The notes: generated from the sequence alone by a model not told the origin. DNA of 5,209 nt from a bacterium (GCA_017444045.1 JAFSXO010000115.1:1-5209); one strand, 5' to 3'. Numbered from the stretch's first letter, positions 1-4,727 are shown. Program-made: numbers and translations.

Positions 1-8
1 CTTACACA

Positions 9-362
9 TTAGAATATAAGACCTTTTTCACGAGCACCGTCGGCAAAAGCAGCCACGCGGCCATGATACAAATAACCGCCACGGTCGAAAACTACGGTAT
101 CAATATTCTTAGCTAAAGCGCGCTCGGCACACTTTTCACCAATCGTCTTGGCGAGCTCAATCGGAGTCAGCTCATCATTCTGAAGCTCTTTTTCCAGCGA
201 GCTGGCAGAGACCAGGGTGTGACCGATGCTATCATCGATTACCTGGCCATAAATGTGCTTGCTTGAACGGAAAACGACTAAACGAGGGCGATCAGCTGTT
301 CCAACAACATTGCGGCGCACACGTGCATGGCGACGCTGACGAAGAGCATTACGTGATAACAT
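9..362 (-). CDS. rplR: 50S ribosomal protein L18
   Basis: L18 binds 5S rRNA and, with L5, helps dock it into the central protuberance of the large subunit. The 117-residue product is normal length for the family. It has a basic N-terminus (residues 8-18 rich in Arg and His), the core RPRLVVFRSSKHIYGQVIDD (25-44) and the C-terminal block from VVFDRGGYLYHGRV (90-103) to REKGLIF at the end. The ATG lies 2 bp after the rplF stop (TAATTATG). No GGAGG-type site precedes it; the nearest purine run, GGAAAG, is about 14 bases upstream, so translation is probably coupled to termination of rplF (inference). The stop TAA runs into TAATG at the window edge, where rpsE would be expected next. Identity is very secure. 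Confidence 0.97.
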   Translation of the reverse strand: MLSRNALRQRRHARVRRNVVGTADRPRLVVFRSSKHIYGQVIDDSIGHTLVSASSLEKELQNDELTPIELAKTIGEKCAERALAKNIDTVVFDRGGYLYHGRVAAFADGAREKGLIF

Positions 363-364
363 AA

Positions 365-934
365 TTATTTACCAGTCTTTCCAGCCTTACCAGCTTTACG
401 AATAATCACTTCATCCACATACTTGATGCCCTTGCCCTTATACGGCTCGGGAGCGCGCAGCTTGCGAATGTCAGCAGCTACCTGGCCGACCTTAACCTTG
501 TCGATACCAGAAATGTGAAGTCTATTGATCTTAGCACGGTTGTCAACTTCGGGCGTAAATACGATCCCAGGAATAGCGGGGATCTCAATAGGATGAGAAT
601 AACCCAAAGCCAAAGTGATGCCCTTGGTCTCTTTATTCTCGCTTACGCGATAACCGACACCTACGATATCAAGGGAAATTTTGAAGCCCTCGGTAACGCC
701 GATAATCATGTTGTTGATAAGCGTACGCGTTAGACCATGCTGTCCGCGCAGATAACGATCCTCGCTGTCGCCTCTGGACACTACGACTTGACCATTCTCA
801 ACCTTTACATCAAGACGCTTGTCAAACGCCTGGGTCAGCTCGCCTTTAGGCCCCTTAACTTTAATTTGGCCGGCTTCGATTGTAACATCAACACCATTAG
901 GAATGCTGATGGGAATTCTGCCAATTCGAGACAT
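365..934 (-). CDS. rplF: 50S ribosomal protein L6
   Basis: L6 is a two-domain 50S protein that binds 23S rRNA near the factor-binding site. The product is 189 residues, slightly longer than the roughly 177 of E. coli. It opens with the family's MSRIGRIPI and KVKGPKGEL (26-34), and carries the C-terminal rRNA-binding signature DIRKLRAPEPYKGKGIKYVD (155-174). It ends in a basic AGKAGKTGK tail. The start at 934 is chosen over an in-frame upstream codon at 955 because GGAGG (945-941) lies 6 bases before this ATG and the protein then begins exactly as the family does. The rpsH stop is 14 bp upstream, so the two genes are clearly cotranscribed. Confidence 0.97.
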   Translation of the reverse strand: MSRIGRIPISIPNGVDVTIEAGQIKVKGPKGELTQAFDKRLDVKVENGQVVVSRGDSEDRYLRGQHGLTRTLINNMIIGVTEGFKISLDIVGVGYRVSENKETKGITLALGYSHPIEIPAIPGIVFTPEVDNRAKINRLHISGIDKVKVGQVAADIRKLRAPEPYKGKGIKYVDEVIIRKAGKAGKTGK

Positions 935-940
935 TGTTTT

Positions 941-945
941 CCTCC
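941..945 (-). promoter_or_regulatory. Shine-Dalgarno site of rplF
   Basis: GGAGG on the minus strand, 6 bases before the ATG at 934. It decides the rplF start. It sits in a 14-base block, GTAATTTGGAGGAA (952-939), repeated identically upstream of rpsH. Confidence 0.85.
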
Positions 946-948
946 AAA

Positions 949-1347
949 TTACCAAACATAAGCAAGAATTTCACCGCCAACGTTGAGGCGCTGAGCTTGC
1001 TTGCCGGTAACCACACCCTTAGGAGTGGACATAACTACAGTACCGAGCCCGCCGAAAATACGAGGGATCTCATGGGAAGACACATAAACGCGCAGACCGG
1101 GTTTGCTGATGCGCTTAAGACCATTGATAACGCGCTCACGGTCTGGACCATATTTCAGGAAGATACGGATAGTATCCTGAACCTTAGTTTTAATAATCTG
1201 AAAATCTTTGATGAAACCTTCACGCTTCAGCACCTGAGCGATCTGCTGTTTCAATTTTGAAGCTGGGATGTCGACCTGATCGCGTACAGCAGCGTTGGCG
1301 TTGCGAATGCGGGTGAGCATATCAGCTATCGGATCGGTGGTGGGCCT
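949..1347 (-). CDS. rpsH: 30S ribosomal protein S8, start codon anomalous (AGG in place of ATG)
   Basis: S8 is a primary 16S rRNA-binding protein of the 30S platform and in E. coli is the translational repressor of the spc operon. The frame encodes the N-terminal TTDPIADMLTRIRNAN block, the PASKLKQQIAQVL helix and the C-terminal signature GTVVMSTPKGVVTGKQAQR, ending GGEILAYVW. The oddity is the start. GGAGG (1358-1354) is present, but 6 bases later, where ATG should be, the codon is AGG (1347-1345), followed by CCC. Expected would be ATG GCC ACC ACC GAT; seen is AGG CCC ACC ACC GAT. The only in-frame alternatives are a TTG at 1377, which has no ribosome site and lies upstream of the GGAGG, and the ATG at 1320, which would delete the conserved TTDPIAD. 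From 1347 the product is 132 residues, typical of S8. Identity is certain; the true start is not, and sequence error is possible. Confidence 0.85.
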   Translation of the reverse strand, partial: RPTTDPIADMLTRIRNANAAVRDQVDIPASKLKQQIAQVLKREGFIKDFQIIKTKVQDTIRIFLKYGPDRERVINGLKRISKPGLRVYVSSHEIPRIFGGLGTVVMSTPKGVVTGKQAQRLNVGGEILAYVW

Positions 1348-1353
1348 TGAATT

Positions 1354-1358
1354 CCTCC
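1354..1358 (-). promoter_or_regulatory. Shine-Dalgarno site of rpsH, without a start codon at the proper distance
   Basis: GGAGG on the minus strand. No ATG, GTG or TTG follows within 30 bases in any frame; the first in-frame ATG begins 33 bases downstream, at 1320. The surrounding GTAATTTGGAGGAA is identical to that before rplF, and in that alignment AGG occupies the position of the rplF ATG. Confidence 0.75.
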
Positions 1359-1367
1359 AAATTACTC

Positions 1368-1383
1368 GCTTGCGCAAACAAGC
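1368..1383 (-). other. Small inverted repeat in the rpsN-rpsH gap
   Basis: GCTTG-TTTGCG-CAAGC gives a 5-bp stem with a 6-nt loop, preceded by a T-rich stretch (about 1384-1400). It lies between the rpsN stop and the rpsH ribosome site. The T-tract is on the 5' side in the direction of transcription, so this is not an intrinsic terminator. It may be chance; no function is claimed. Confidence 0.3.
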
Positions 1384-1406
1384 AAAACAAAAACACTAAA
1401 ATACGA

Positions 1407-1592
1407 TTACCAGCTGGACTTGGTCACACCAGGAATGAGACCAAGATGGGCTTTTTCACGGAAGCAAATACGGCAAAGCCCGAATTTGCGCAGATGAGCA
1501 CGAGGACGACCGCAGACCTCACATCTGTTCACACGACGTGTTTTGTACTTAGGAACGCGTCTGGCTTTAACTTCAAGAGCGGTTGTAGACAT
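1407..1592 (-). CDS. rpsN: 30S ribosomal protein S14, short zinc-binding type (S14 type Z)
   Basis: S14 is a late-assembling protein of the 30S head. This 61-residue protein is the short zinc form: CEVC at 24-27 and CRIC at 40-43 make a four-cysteine site. The family hallmarks RVNRCEVCGRPRAHLRKFGL and the C-terminal IPGVTKSSW are intact. Enterobacteria have a longer, cysteine-free S14 of about 100 residues, so this argues for another lineage. The ATG is preceded by GGAGG (1603-1599) with a 6-base spacer. It follows rplE by 23 bp and precedes rpsH by a T-rich gap. The symbol rpsZ is also used for this type. Confidence 0.97.
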   Translation of the reverse strand: MSTTALEVKARRVPKYKTRRVNRCEVCGRPRAHLRKFGLCRICFREKAHLGLIPGVTKSSW

Positions 1593-1615
1593 TAAAATCC
1601 TCCAATAAACTCACG

Positions 1616-2248
1616 CTATTTCTTTAAGGGGCAACCAAGCAGCCGCATCAGCGCCAAGCCTTCGTTGTCGGTCTTCGCGGTAGTTACTACGCAAATATCC
1701 ATACCGCGCACCTTATCTACTTTATCATAATCGATCTCAGGGAAAATGATCTGTTCTTTAAGACCGAACGTGTAGTTACCGCGCCCGTCAAAAGAGTTGT
1801 TGGGCAGACCGCGGAAGTCGCGGATACGAGGAAGCACTACATTGAACACCTTCTCAATGAAAGCCCACATAATATCGCCGCGCAGAGTAACCTTGCAGCC
1901 AATCTTAGCTCCCTCGCGGAGCTTGAAGTTGGAGATTGACTTACGGGCCTTAGTAACAACAGGAGCCTGGCCGGTAATAGCTGCCATGTCAGCAACGGCG
2001 CTCTCTAATGACTTAGGATTAGAAATAGCTTCACCGACGCCCATATTCACCACGACTTTTTCCAAGCGCGGGATCATCATAACATTAGGATAGTTGAACT
2101 GCTTCATCAAAGCAGGAGCGATCTCCGTGCGGTAACGCTCTTTCAATAACAGTTGCGCAATAGGCGGGCGTCCGCCTTCGGCAAACTTAGACTCTTTTTT
2201 GGTAGACTTTCCAGCCTGCTTCGCTGCAGGCGCACCGGTCTTTGCCAT
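1616..2248 (-). CDS. rplE: 50S ribosomal protein L5 with N-terminal extension
   Basis: L5 binds 5S rRNA, bridges to the 30S head and contacts P-site tRNA. The core is typical: LKERYRTEIAPALMKQF (35-51), LEKVVVNMGVGEA (62-74), KARKSISNFKLREG (100-113) and a normal C-terminus. The product is 210 residues, against about 180 usually; the excess is an N-terminal Lys/Ala/Gly-rich segment, residues 1-30 or so, beginning MAKTGAPAAK. The start at 2248 is supported by GGAGG (2258-2254) 5 bases upstream. In-frame codons further upstream (ATG at 2260, TTG at 2293) lack a good ribosome site and cross the intergenic hairpin. The extension has no recognisable domain and looks disordered (inference). An 84-bp structured gap separates it from rplX, suggesting translational control. 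It ends in TAG. Confidence 0.96.
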   Translation of the reverse strand: MAKTGAPAAKQAGKSTKKESKFAEGGRPPIAQLLLKERYRTEIAPALMKQFNYPNVMMIPRLEKVVVNMGVGEAISNPKSLESAVADMAAITGQAPVVTKARKSISNFKLREGAKIGCKVTLRGDIMWAFIEKVFNVVLPRIRDFRGLPNNSFDGRGNYTFGLKEQIIFPEIDYDKVDKVRGMDICVVTTAKTDNEGLALMRLLGCPLKK

Positions 2249-2253
2249 TATAA

Positions 2254-2258
2254 CCTCC
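2254..2258 (-). promoter_or_regulatory. Shine-Dalgarno site of rplE
   Basis: GGAGG followed by TTATA and then ATG. It fixes the long-form L5 start at 2248 and lies one base beyond the 3' arm of the hairpin at 2280-2260, so folding of that hairpin could affect ribosome access. Confidence 0.85.
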
Positions 2259-2259
2259 A

Positions 2260-2280
2260 TTGTGGATTTCCGACCCACAA
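2260..2280 (-). promoter_or_regulatory. mRNA hairpin immediately upstream of the rplE ribosome site
   Basis: The transcript reads TTGTGGGT-CGGAA-ATCCACAA: an 8-bp stem with one G-U pair and a 5-nt loop, ending one base before the rplE GGAGG. In E. coli the S8 repressor site is at the start of rplE, so an autoregulatory role is plausible, but I see no clear match to the S8-binding core and the link is inference. Confidence 0.5.
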
Positions 2281-2295
2281 AATACTTACTCAAAC

Positions 2296-2325
2296 AACCA
2301 GAGCAGCCATCCCTCGCCTCTGGCC
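2296..2325 (-). promoter_or_regulatory. Second mRNA hairpin in the rplX-rplE gap
   Basis: GGCCAGAG and CTCTGGTT (with two terminal G-U pairs) can pair into an 8-bp stem; the inner GC/GC can extend it if a TG bulge is allowed. It lies between the rplX stop and the hairpin next to the rplE ribosome site. There is no following T-tract, so it is not a terminator. It may be part of a composite translational control element. Confidence 0.4.
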
Positions 2326-2332
2326 GACCTCA

Positions 2333-2653
2333 CTAAATGCGTTCGTTGCAACGACGGCAAGCACGGAAACGCTTAGTTTTTGTACCCTCTTTTTCGACCT
2401 GAACCACAGGGCGGGTAGGCTTATTGCATCTGGGGCACACAAGCATCACGTTGCTTACGTGTATAGGCAAAGTTTTTTCAATCAGACCACCCTGAGGGAA
2501 TTTCTGACTAGGTTTGGTGGCGCGCTTTACAACATTCACGCCCTCAACGCAAACTTGACCTTTTTTAGGATCTACGCTAAGCACCTTACCGCGGTTTTTA
2601 GCATATTTACCGGACAATACGACCACAAGGTCGTCCTTCTTAATATTAGGCAT
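2333..2653 (-). CDS. rplX: 50S ribosomal protein L24, four-cysteine form
   Basis: L24 is an assembly-initiator protein that binds the 5' region of 23S rRNA near the exit tunnel. The 106-residue product has the N-terminal KOW motif (about 5-35, including VVLSGKYAKNRGKVLSVDP) and the IEKTLPIHVSNVMLVCP segment (58-74). CPRC (73-76) and CRRC (99-102) form a likely zinc ribbon at the C-terminus, which many L24 proteins lack. The ATG at 2653 is chosen because AGGAG (2664-2660) lies 6 bases before it and the product then starts like the family; an upstream in-frame codon would extend it into rplN. It starts 16 bp after the rplN stop. Confidence 0.97.
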   Translation of the reverse strand: MPNIKKDDLVVVLSGKYAKNRGKVLSVDPKKGQVCVEGVNVVKRATKPSQKFPQGGLIEKTLPIHVSNVMLVCPRCNKPTRPVVQVEKEGTKTKRFRACRRCNERI

Positions 2654-2659
2654 AACCGA

Positions 2660-2664
2660 CTCCT
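2660..2664 (-). promoter_or_regulatory. Shine-Dalgarno site of rplX
   Basis: AGGAG with a 6-base spacer to the ATG at 2653. It decides against the longer in-frame reading that would overlap the 3' end of rplN. Confidence 0.8.
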
Positions 2665-2669
2665 TATAC

Positions 2670-3038
2670 CTACAAAACCTCAGGGGCGAGTGAAACAATC
2701 TTCATAAAGTCGCGGTCGCGAAGCTCGCGGGCGACGGGGCCGAAGATACGCGTGCCACGAGGATTTTTATCTTCGCGAATAATAACTGCCGCATTCTCGT
2801 CAAAGCGAATATAGGATCCATCGGGACGACGAATTGGCTGGCGAGTTCTTACCACAACAGCCTTCACGACATCGCCCTTCTTAACACCAGCACTGGGCTG
2901 AGCCTGTTTAACAGTAGCCACGATTACATCGCCAACACTGGCAAACGGGTGAGTAGAACCGCCAAGAACACGGATGCACAGGAGCTCACGGGCACCGCTG
3001 TTGTCAGCCACTCTGAGTCTGCTTTCCTGCTGAATCAT
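2670..3038 (-). CDS. rplN: 50S ribosomal protein L14
   Basis: L14 sits on the 50S interface side, touches 16S rRNA in a bridge and is the docking site of the silencing factor RsfS. The 122-residue length matches the family (123 in E. coli). The N-terminus MIQQESRLRVADNSGAREL, the signature region AVVVRTRQPIRRPDGSYIRF (60-79) and the ending ELRDRDFMKIVSLAPEVL are all conserved. AGGAG (3050-3046) lies 7 bases before the ATG. A 74-bp gap with a hairpin separates it from rpsQ, while rplX follows closely. The stop is TAG. Confidence 0.98.
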   Translation of the reverse strand: MIQQESRLRVADNSGARELLCIRVLGGSTHPFASVGDVIVATVKQAQPSAGVKKGDVVKAVVVRTRQPIRRPDGSYIRFDENAAVIIREDKNPRGTRIFGPVARELRDRDFMKIVSLAPEVL

Positions 3039-3060
3039 AACTTAACTCCTCAAATTACAT

Positions 3061-3092
3061 ATCGGATTTACCCAGCGCCGGGCGTCTCCGAT
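3061..3092 (-). promoter_or_regulatory. Hairpin in the rpsQ-rplN gap
   Basis: The transcript can fold as a 6-bp lower stem ATCGGA/TCCGAT, an internal loop GAC/AAA, an upper stem GCCC/GGGT (last pair G-U) and a GGCGCT loop. It is preceded by two T-runs (TTTTTTGTTTTTT, about 3093-3105), not followed by one, so it is not an intrinsic terminator in the operon direction. The 74-bp gap is long for this tightly packed cluster and the fold lies 10 bases ahead of the rplN AGGAG. A leader or processing element is possible (inference). Confidence 0.45.
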
Positions 3093-3112
3093 AAAAAACA
3101 AAAAACTCGAAA

Positions 3113-3373
3113 CTACTTCGCCTTCTCTACGATCTCGACAACGCGCCAAGTTTTAGTAGCAGAAAAAGGACGTGTCTCCTGAATGCGGACGATGTCGTTC
3201 ACATTGCACTCATTGTTCTCATCGTGAGCGTGGAACTTGCGAGTTCTCTTAATAATCTTTTTATAAATAGGATGCGCGAACTGGCGGACAACACTAACGA
3301 CAACGGTCTTGTCCATCTTGTTGCTGATAACCCGGCCAATTCTAACCTTGCGCTGACCACGAACTTCAGACAT
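3113..3373 (-). CDS. rpsQ: 30S ribosomal protein S17
   Basis: S17 is an OB-fold primary 16S rRNA-binding protein of the lower 30S body. The 86-residue product carries GRVISNKMDKTVVVSV (13-28), the basic HPIYKKIIKRTRKFHAHDE region (34-52) and the C-terminal signature NDIVRIQETRPFSATKTWRV (59-78), where the more usual GD is ND. The ATG is 2 bp after the rpmC stop (TAGAAATG) and AGGAG (3388-3384), inside the end of rpmC, lies 10 bases upstream, so the two genes are translationally close. The stop is TAG. Confidence 0.97.
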   Translation of the reverse strand: MSEVRGQRKVRIGRVISNKMDKTVVVSVVRQFAHPIYKKIIKRTRKFHAHDENNECNVNDIVRIQETRPFSATKTWRVVEIVEKAK

Positions 3374-3375
3374 TT

Positions 3376-3585
3376 CTAATTTTCTCCTAACTCGATCTCG
3401 CGAATGACAGTATGAATTCTGGCGATTTGCTTCTTAACAATACCAACGCGAGAAGAATCCGTTAAATGCCCGGTAGCCAACTGGAAGCGAAGATTGAAAA
3501 GCTCTTGCTTAGCATCGCTAAGACGCTCGCGCAGACCAACCAAATCCAGCTTGCGCAGACTCTGTAGTTCATCTCTGAGCTTCAT
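3376..3585 (-). CDS. rpmC: 50S ribosomal protein L29
   Basis: L29 is a small two-helix protein at the polypeptide exit tunnel, part of the docking platform for trigger factor and SRP together with L23. The 69-residue product is of usual length. The hallmark KQELFNLRFQLATGHL (27-42) and the second helix VKKQIARIHTVIRE (50-63) are clear. The start at 3585 is used because it gives the family's normal N-terminus (MKLRDELQSL) and is preceded by GGAGGAG; a longer in-frame reading would run back into rplP. It begins 1 bp after the rplP stop (TAATATG). The stop is TAG. Confidence 0.96.
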   Translation of the reverse strand: MKLRDELQSLRKLDLVGLRERLSDAKQELFNLRFQLATGHLTDSSRVGIVKKQIARIHTVIREIELGEN

Positions 3586-3586
3586 A

Positions 3587-4009
3587 TTATTCTCCTCCAA
3601 GTCTCTCGCGGGTGACAAACTTCGTCTTCATAGGCAGCTTATGAGCAGCCAGACGCATAGCTTCACGCGCCATCTCTTCACTAACGCCGGCGACCTCAAA
3701 CAGAACACGGCCGGTCTTAACAACAGCTACCCAATACTCAGGAGCACCTTTACCGGAACCCATACGAGTCTCGGCGGGTTTCTTGGTGGCAGCTTTATCG
3801 GGGAACACTTTAATCCAAACCTTACCGCCACGCTTAATATAACGGGTCAAAGCGACACGGGCAGCTTCGATCTGACGATCAGTAACCCAACAAGGCTCTA
3901 AAGACTGAATACCATATTCGCCAAACACAACAGAATTACCGCGCTGGGCTTTACCGGTCATGCGTCCGCGATGGGTCTTGCGATACTTGACCCTCTTAGG
4001 GCTTAACAT
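3587..4009 (-). CDS. rplP: 50S ribosomal protein L16
   Basis: L16 lies near the A site and peptidyl-transferase centre and is needed late in 50S assembly. The 140-residue product begins MLSPKRVKYRKTHRGRM, has the GGKVWIKVFP segment (61-70) and the loop KPAETRMGSGKGAPEYWVAV (77-96). Arg82 aligns with E. coli Arg81, which is hydroxylated there by YcfD (RoxA); whether that occurs here is unknown. GGAGG (4022-4018) is 8 bases before the ATG at 4009; a longer in-frame reading from 4027 is rejected because it would start upstream of this site and in the inverted repeat. Unlike its tight downstream neighbours, it has a 67-bp upstream gap with a consensus promoter, so it may head a secondary transcription unit. 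Confidence 0.97.
   Translation of the reverse strand: MLSPKRVKYRKTHRGRMTGKAQRGNSVVFGEYGIQSLEPCWVTDRQIEAARVALTRYIKRGGKVWIKVFPDKAATKKPAETRMGSGKGAPEYWVAVVKTGRVLFEVAGVSEEMAREAMRLAAHKLPMKTKFVTRERLGGE
3592..3598 (-). promoter_or_regulatory. Shine-Dalgarno site of rpmC
   Basis: GGAGGAG within the last codons of rplP, followed by AATAAT and the ATG at 3585. It fixes the short rpmC start. Confidence 0.8.
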
Positions 4010-4017
4010 TTTATTTA

Positions 4018-4022
4018 CCTCC
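4018..4022 (-). promoter_or_regulatory. Shine-Dalgarno site of rplP
   Basis: GGAGG with an 8-base A/T-rich spacer to the ATG at 4009. It begins two bases after the 3' arm of the inverted repeat at 4059-4025. Confidence 0.85.
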
Positions 4023-4024
4023 GA

Positions 4025-4059
4025 CACGCAACTAGCTATAAATTATAGCCAGTTGCGTG
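4025..4059 (-). repeat. Long inverted repeat overlapping the internal promoter, upstream of rplP
   Basis: On the minus strand the left arm CACGCAACTGGCTATA and right arm TATAGCTAGTTGCGTG are 16 bases each, separated by ATT. They are complementary at 15 positions, the remaining pair being G-U in RNA. The left arm contains the downstream part of the promoter spacer and the first bases of the -10 box. The right arm ends two bases before the rplP GGAGG. No T-tract follows on either strand, so it is not a standard terminator. Possible roles are an operator palindrome or a read-through mRNA hairpin controlling rplP translation (inference). Confidence 0.8.
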
Positions 4060-4070
4060 ATTACTGTCAA
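4042..4070 (-). promoter_or_regulatory. Perfect consensus sigma-70/SigA promoter upstream of rplP
   Basis: TTGACA (4070-4065), a 17-bp spacer and TATAAT (4047-4042) match the housekeeping promoter consensus at all 12 positions with optimal spacing. It points toward rplP in the operon direction and lies wholly in the rpsC-rplP gap. Transcription would be expected to start at about 4037-4035, leaving a leader of roughly 27 nt that contains the rplP ribosome site but only the right arm of the inverted repeat. Activity is inferred, not shown. Confidence 0.8.
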
Positions 4071-4076
4071 CTAAAA

Positions 4077-4727
4077 CTAATTAGCTTTGGACTTATTGCG
4101 CTGCGGAAGAATGTCGCCGCGGTAGATCCAAACCTTCACACCAATGGTGCCATATGTAGTATTCGCTTCGCGAATAGCGTAATCGATGTCAGCACGCAGA
4201 GTGTGCAGAGGCACCTTACCCAGGAAGGCACGCTCGGAACGGGCGATTTCAGCTCCGCCTAAACGACCAGACACCTGAACGCGGATACCTTTAGCACCAG
4301 CCTTCATAACTCTCTGCGTAGCCTGCTTCATGGCTCTGCGGAAGGTTACGCGCTTCACCAAAGCGTCAGCTATATTCTCAGCGACCAAAGTAGCCTCTAA
4401 ATCGTGCTGCTTTACTTCCTGAACAGAAATGTTGATAGTCTTGCTCGGGACGAACTGCATTAAGCTCTTCTTGAGCTCTTCAATACCAGCACCCTTACGG
4501 CCAATCACGATACCAGGTTTAGCAGTATGGATGATGACATGAATCTTATTCGCTCTCTCGATCTCTACCCGAGTGATACCGGCTGCACGGTGAGTCTTCA
4601 TAATGAACTCACGGATCTTCAGATCCTGATGCAGCGAAGTGGAATAGTTCTTCTGCTGATACCAACGAGAATCCCAGCCTCTATTAATTCCTACGCGGAG
4701 ACCAACGGGATGAATTTTCTGACCCAT
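4077..4727 (-). CDS. rpsC: 30S ribosomal protein S3
   Basis: S3 lines the mRNA entry channel on the 30S head and contributes to helicase activity with S4 and S5. The 216-residue product starts MGQKIHPVGLRVGINRGWDS, as expected. It has a type-2 KH domain (about 40-110) whose GRKG loop is at 76-79, and the C-terminal domain with GIRVQVSGRLGGAEIAR (147-163), ending in WIYRGDILPQRNKSKAN. It lacks any long C-terminal tail. Its ATG shares one base with the rplV stop (TAATG) and GAGGT lies upstream inside rplV, so coupled translation is likely. The stop is TAG, followed by the 67-bp gap with the promoter and inverted repeat. Confidence 0.98.
   Translation of the reverse strand: MGQKIHPVGLRVGINRGWDSRWYQQKNYSTSLHQDLKIREFIMKTHRAAGITRVEIERANKIHVIIHTAKPGIVIGRKGAGIEELKKSLMQFVPSKTINISVQEVKQHDLEATLVAENIADALVKRVTFRRAMKQATQRVMKAGAKGIRVQVSGRLGGAEIARSERAFLGKVPLHTLRADIDYAIREANTTYGTIGVKVWIYRGDILPQRNKSKAN

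Noticed and set aside
1..9. Start of rpsE at the window edge (ATG at 9-7 overlapping the rplR TAA)
   Set aside because: TAATG resembles the rplV-rpsC junction, but only ATG TGT AAG is visible and AAG could equally be the first part of an AAGGAGG ribosome site for a start outside the window.
935..955. Longer L6 starting at 955
   Set aside because: The extra residues translate the ribosome site itself; the ATG at 934 gives the conserved MSRIGRIPI start.
515..961. Plus-strand open frames opposite rplF
   Set aside because: They are antisense to a fully conserved ribosomal protein gene, show no recognisable family and are explained by the codon pattern of the true strand. The same holds for the other plus-strand frames in the window.
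2249..2293. Longer L5 starting at 2293 (TTG) or 2260 (ATG)
   Set aside because: Neither has a good ribosome site, while the ATG at 2248 has GGAGG at 5 bases; the extra codons would run through the intergenic hairpin.
4014..4042. Divergent plus-strand promoter in the rpsC-rplP gap
   Set aside because: TATAAA at 4037-4042 is a by-product of the palindrome; the -35 region at 17 bp (TTTACC) is a weak match and it would only read antisense into rpsC.
4025..4059. Intrinsic terminator between rpsC and rplP
   Set aside because: The stem is strong, but it is followed by TCGGAGG on the minus strand and by ATTACTG on the plus strand; no T-tract in either direction.
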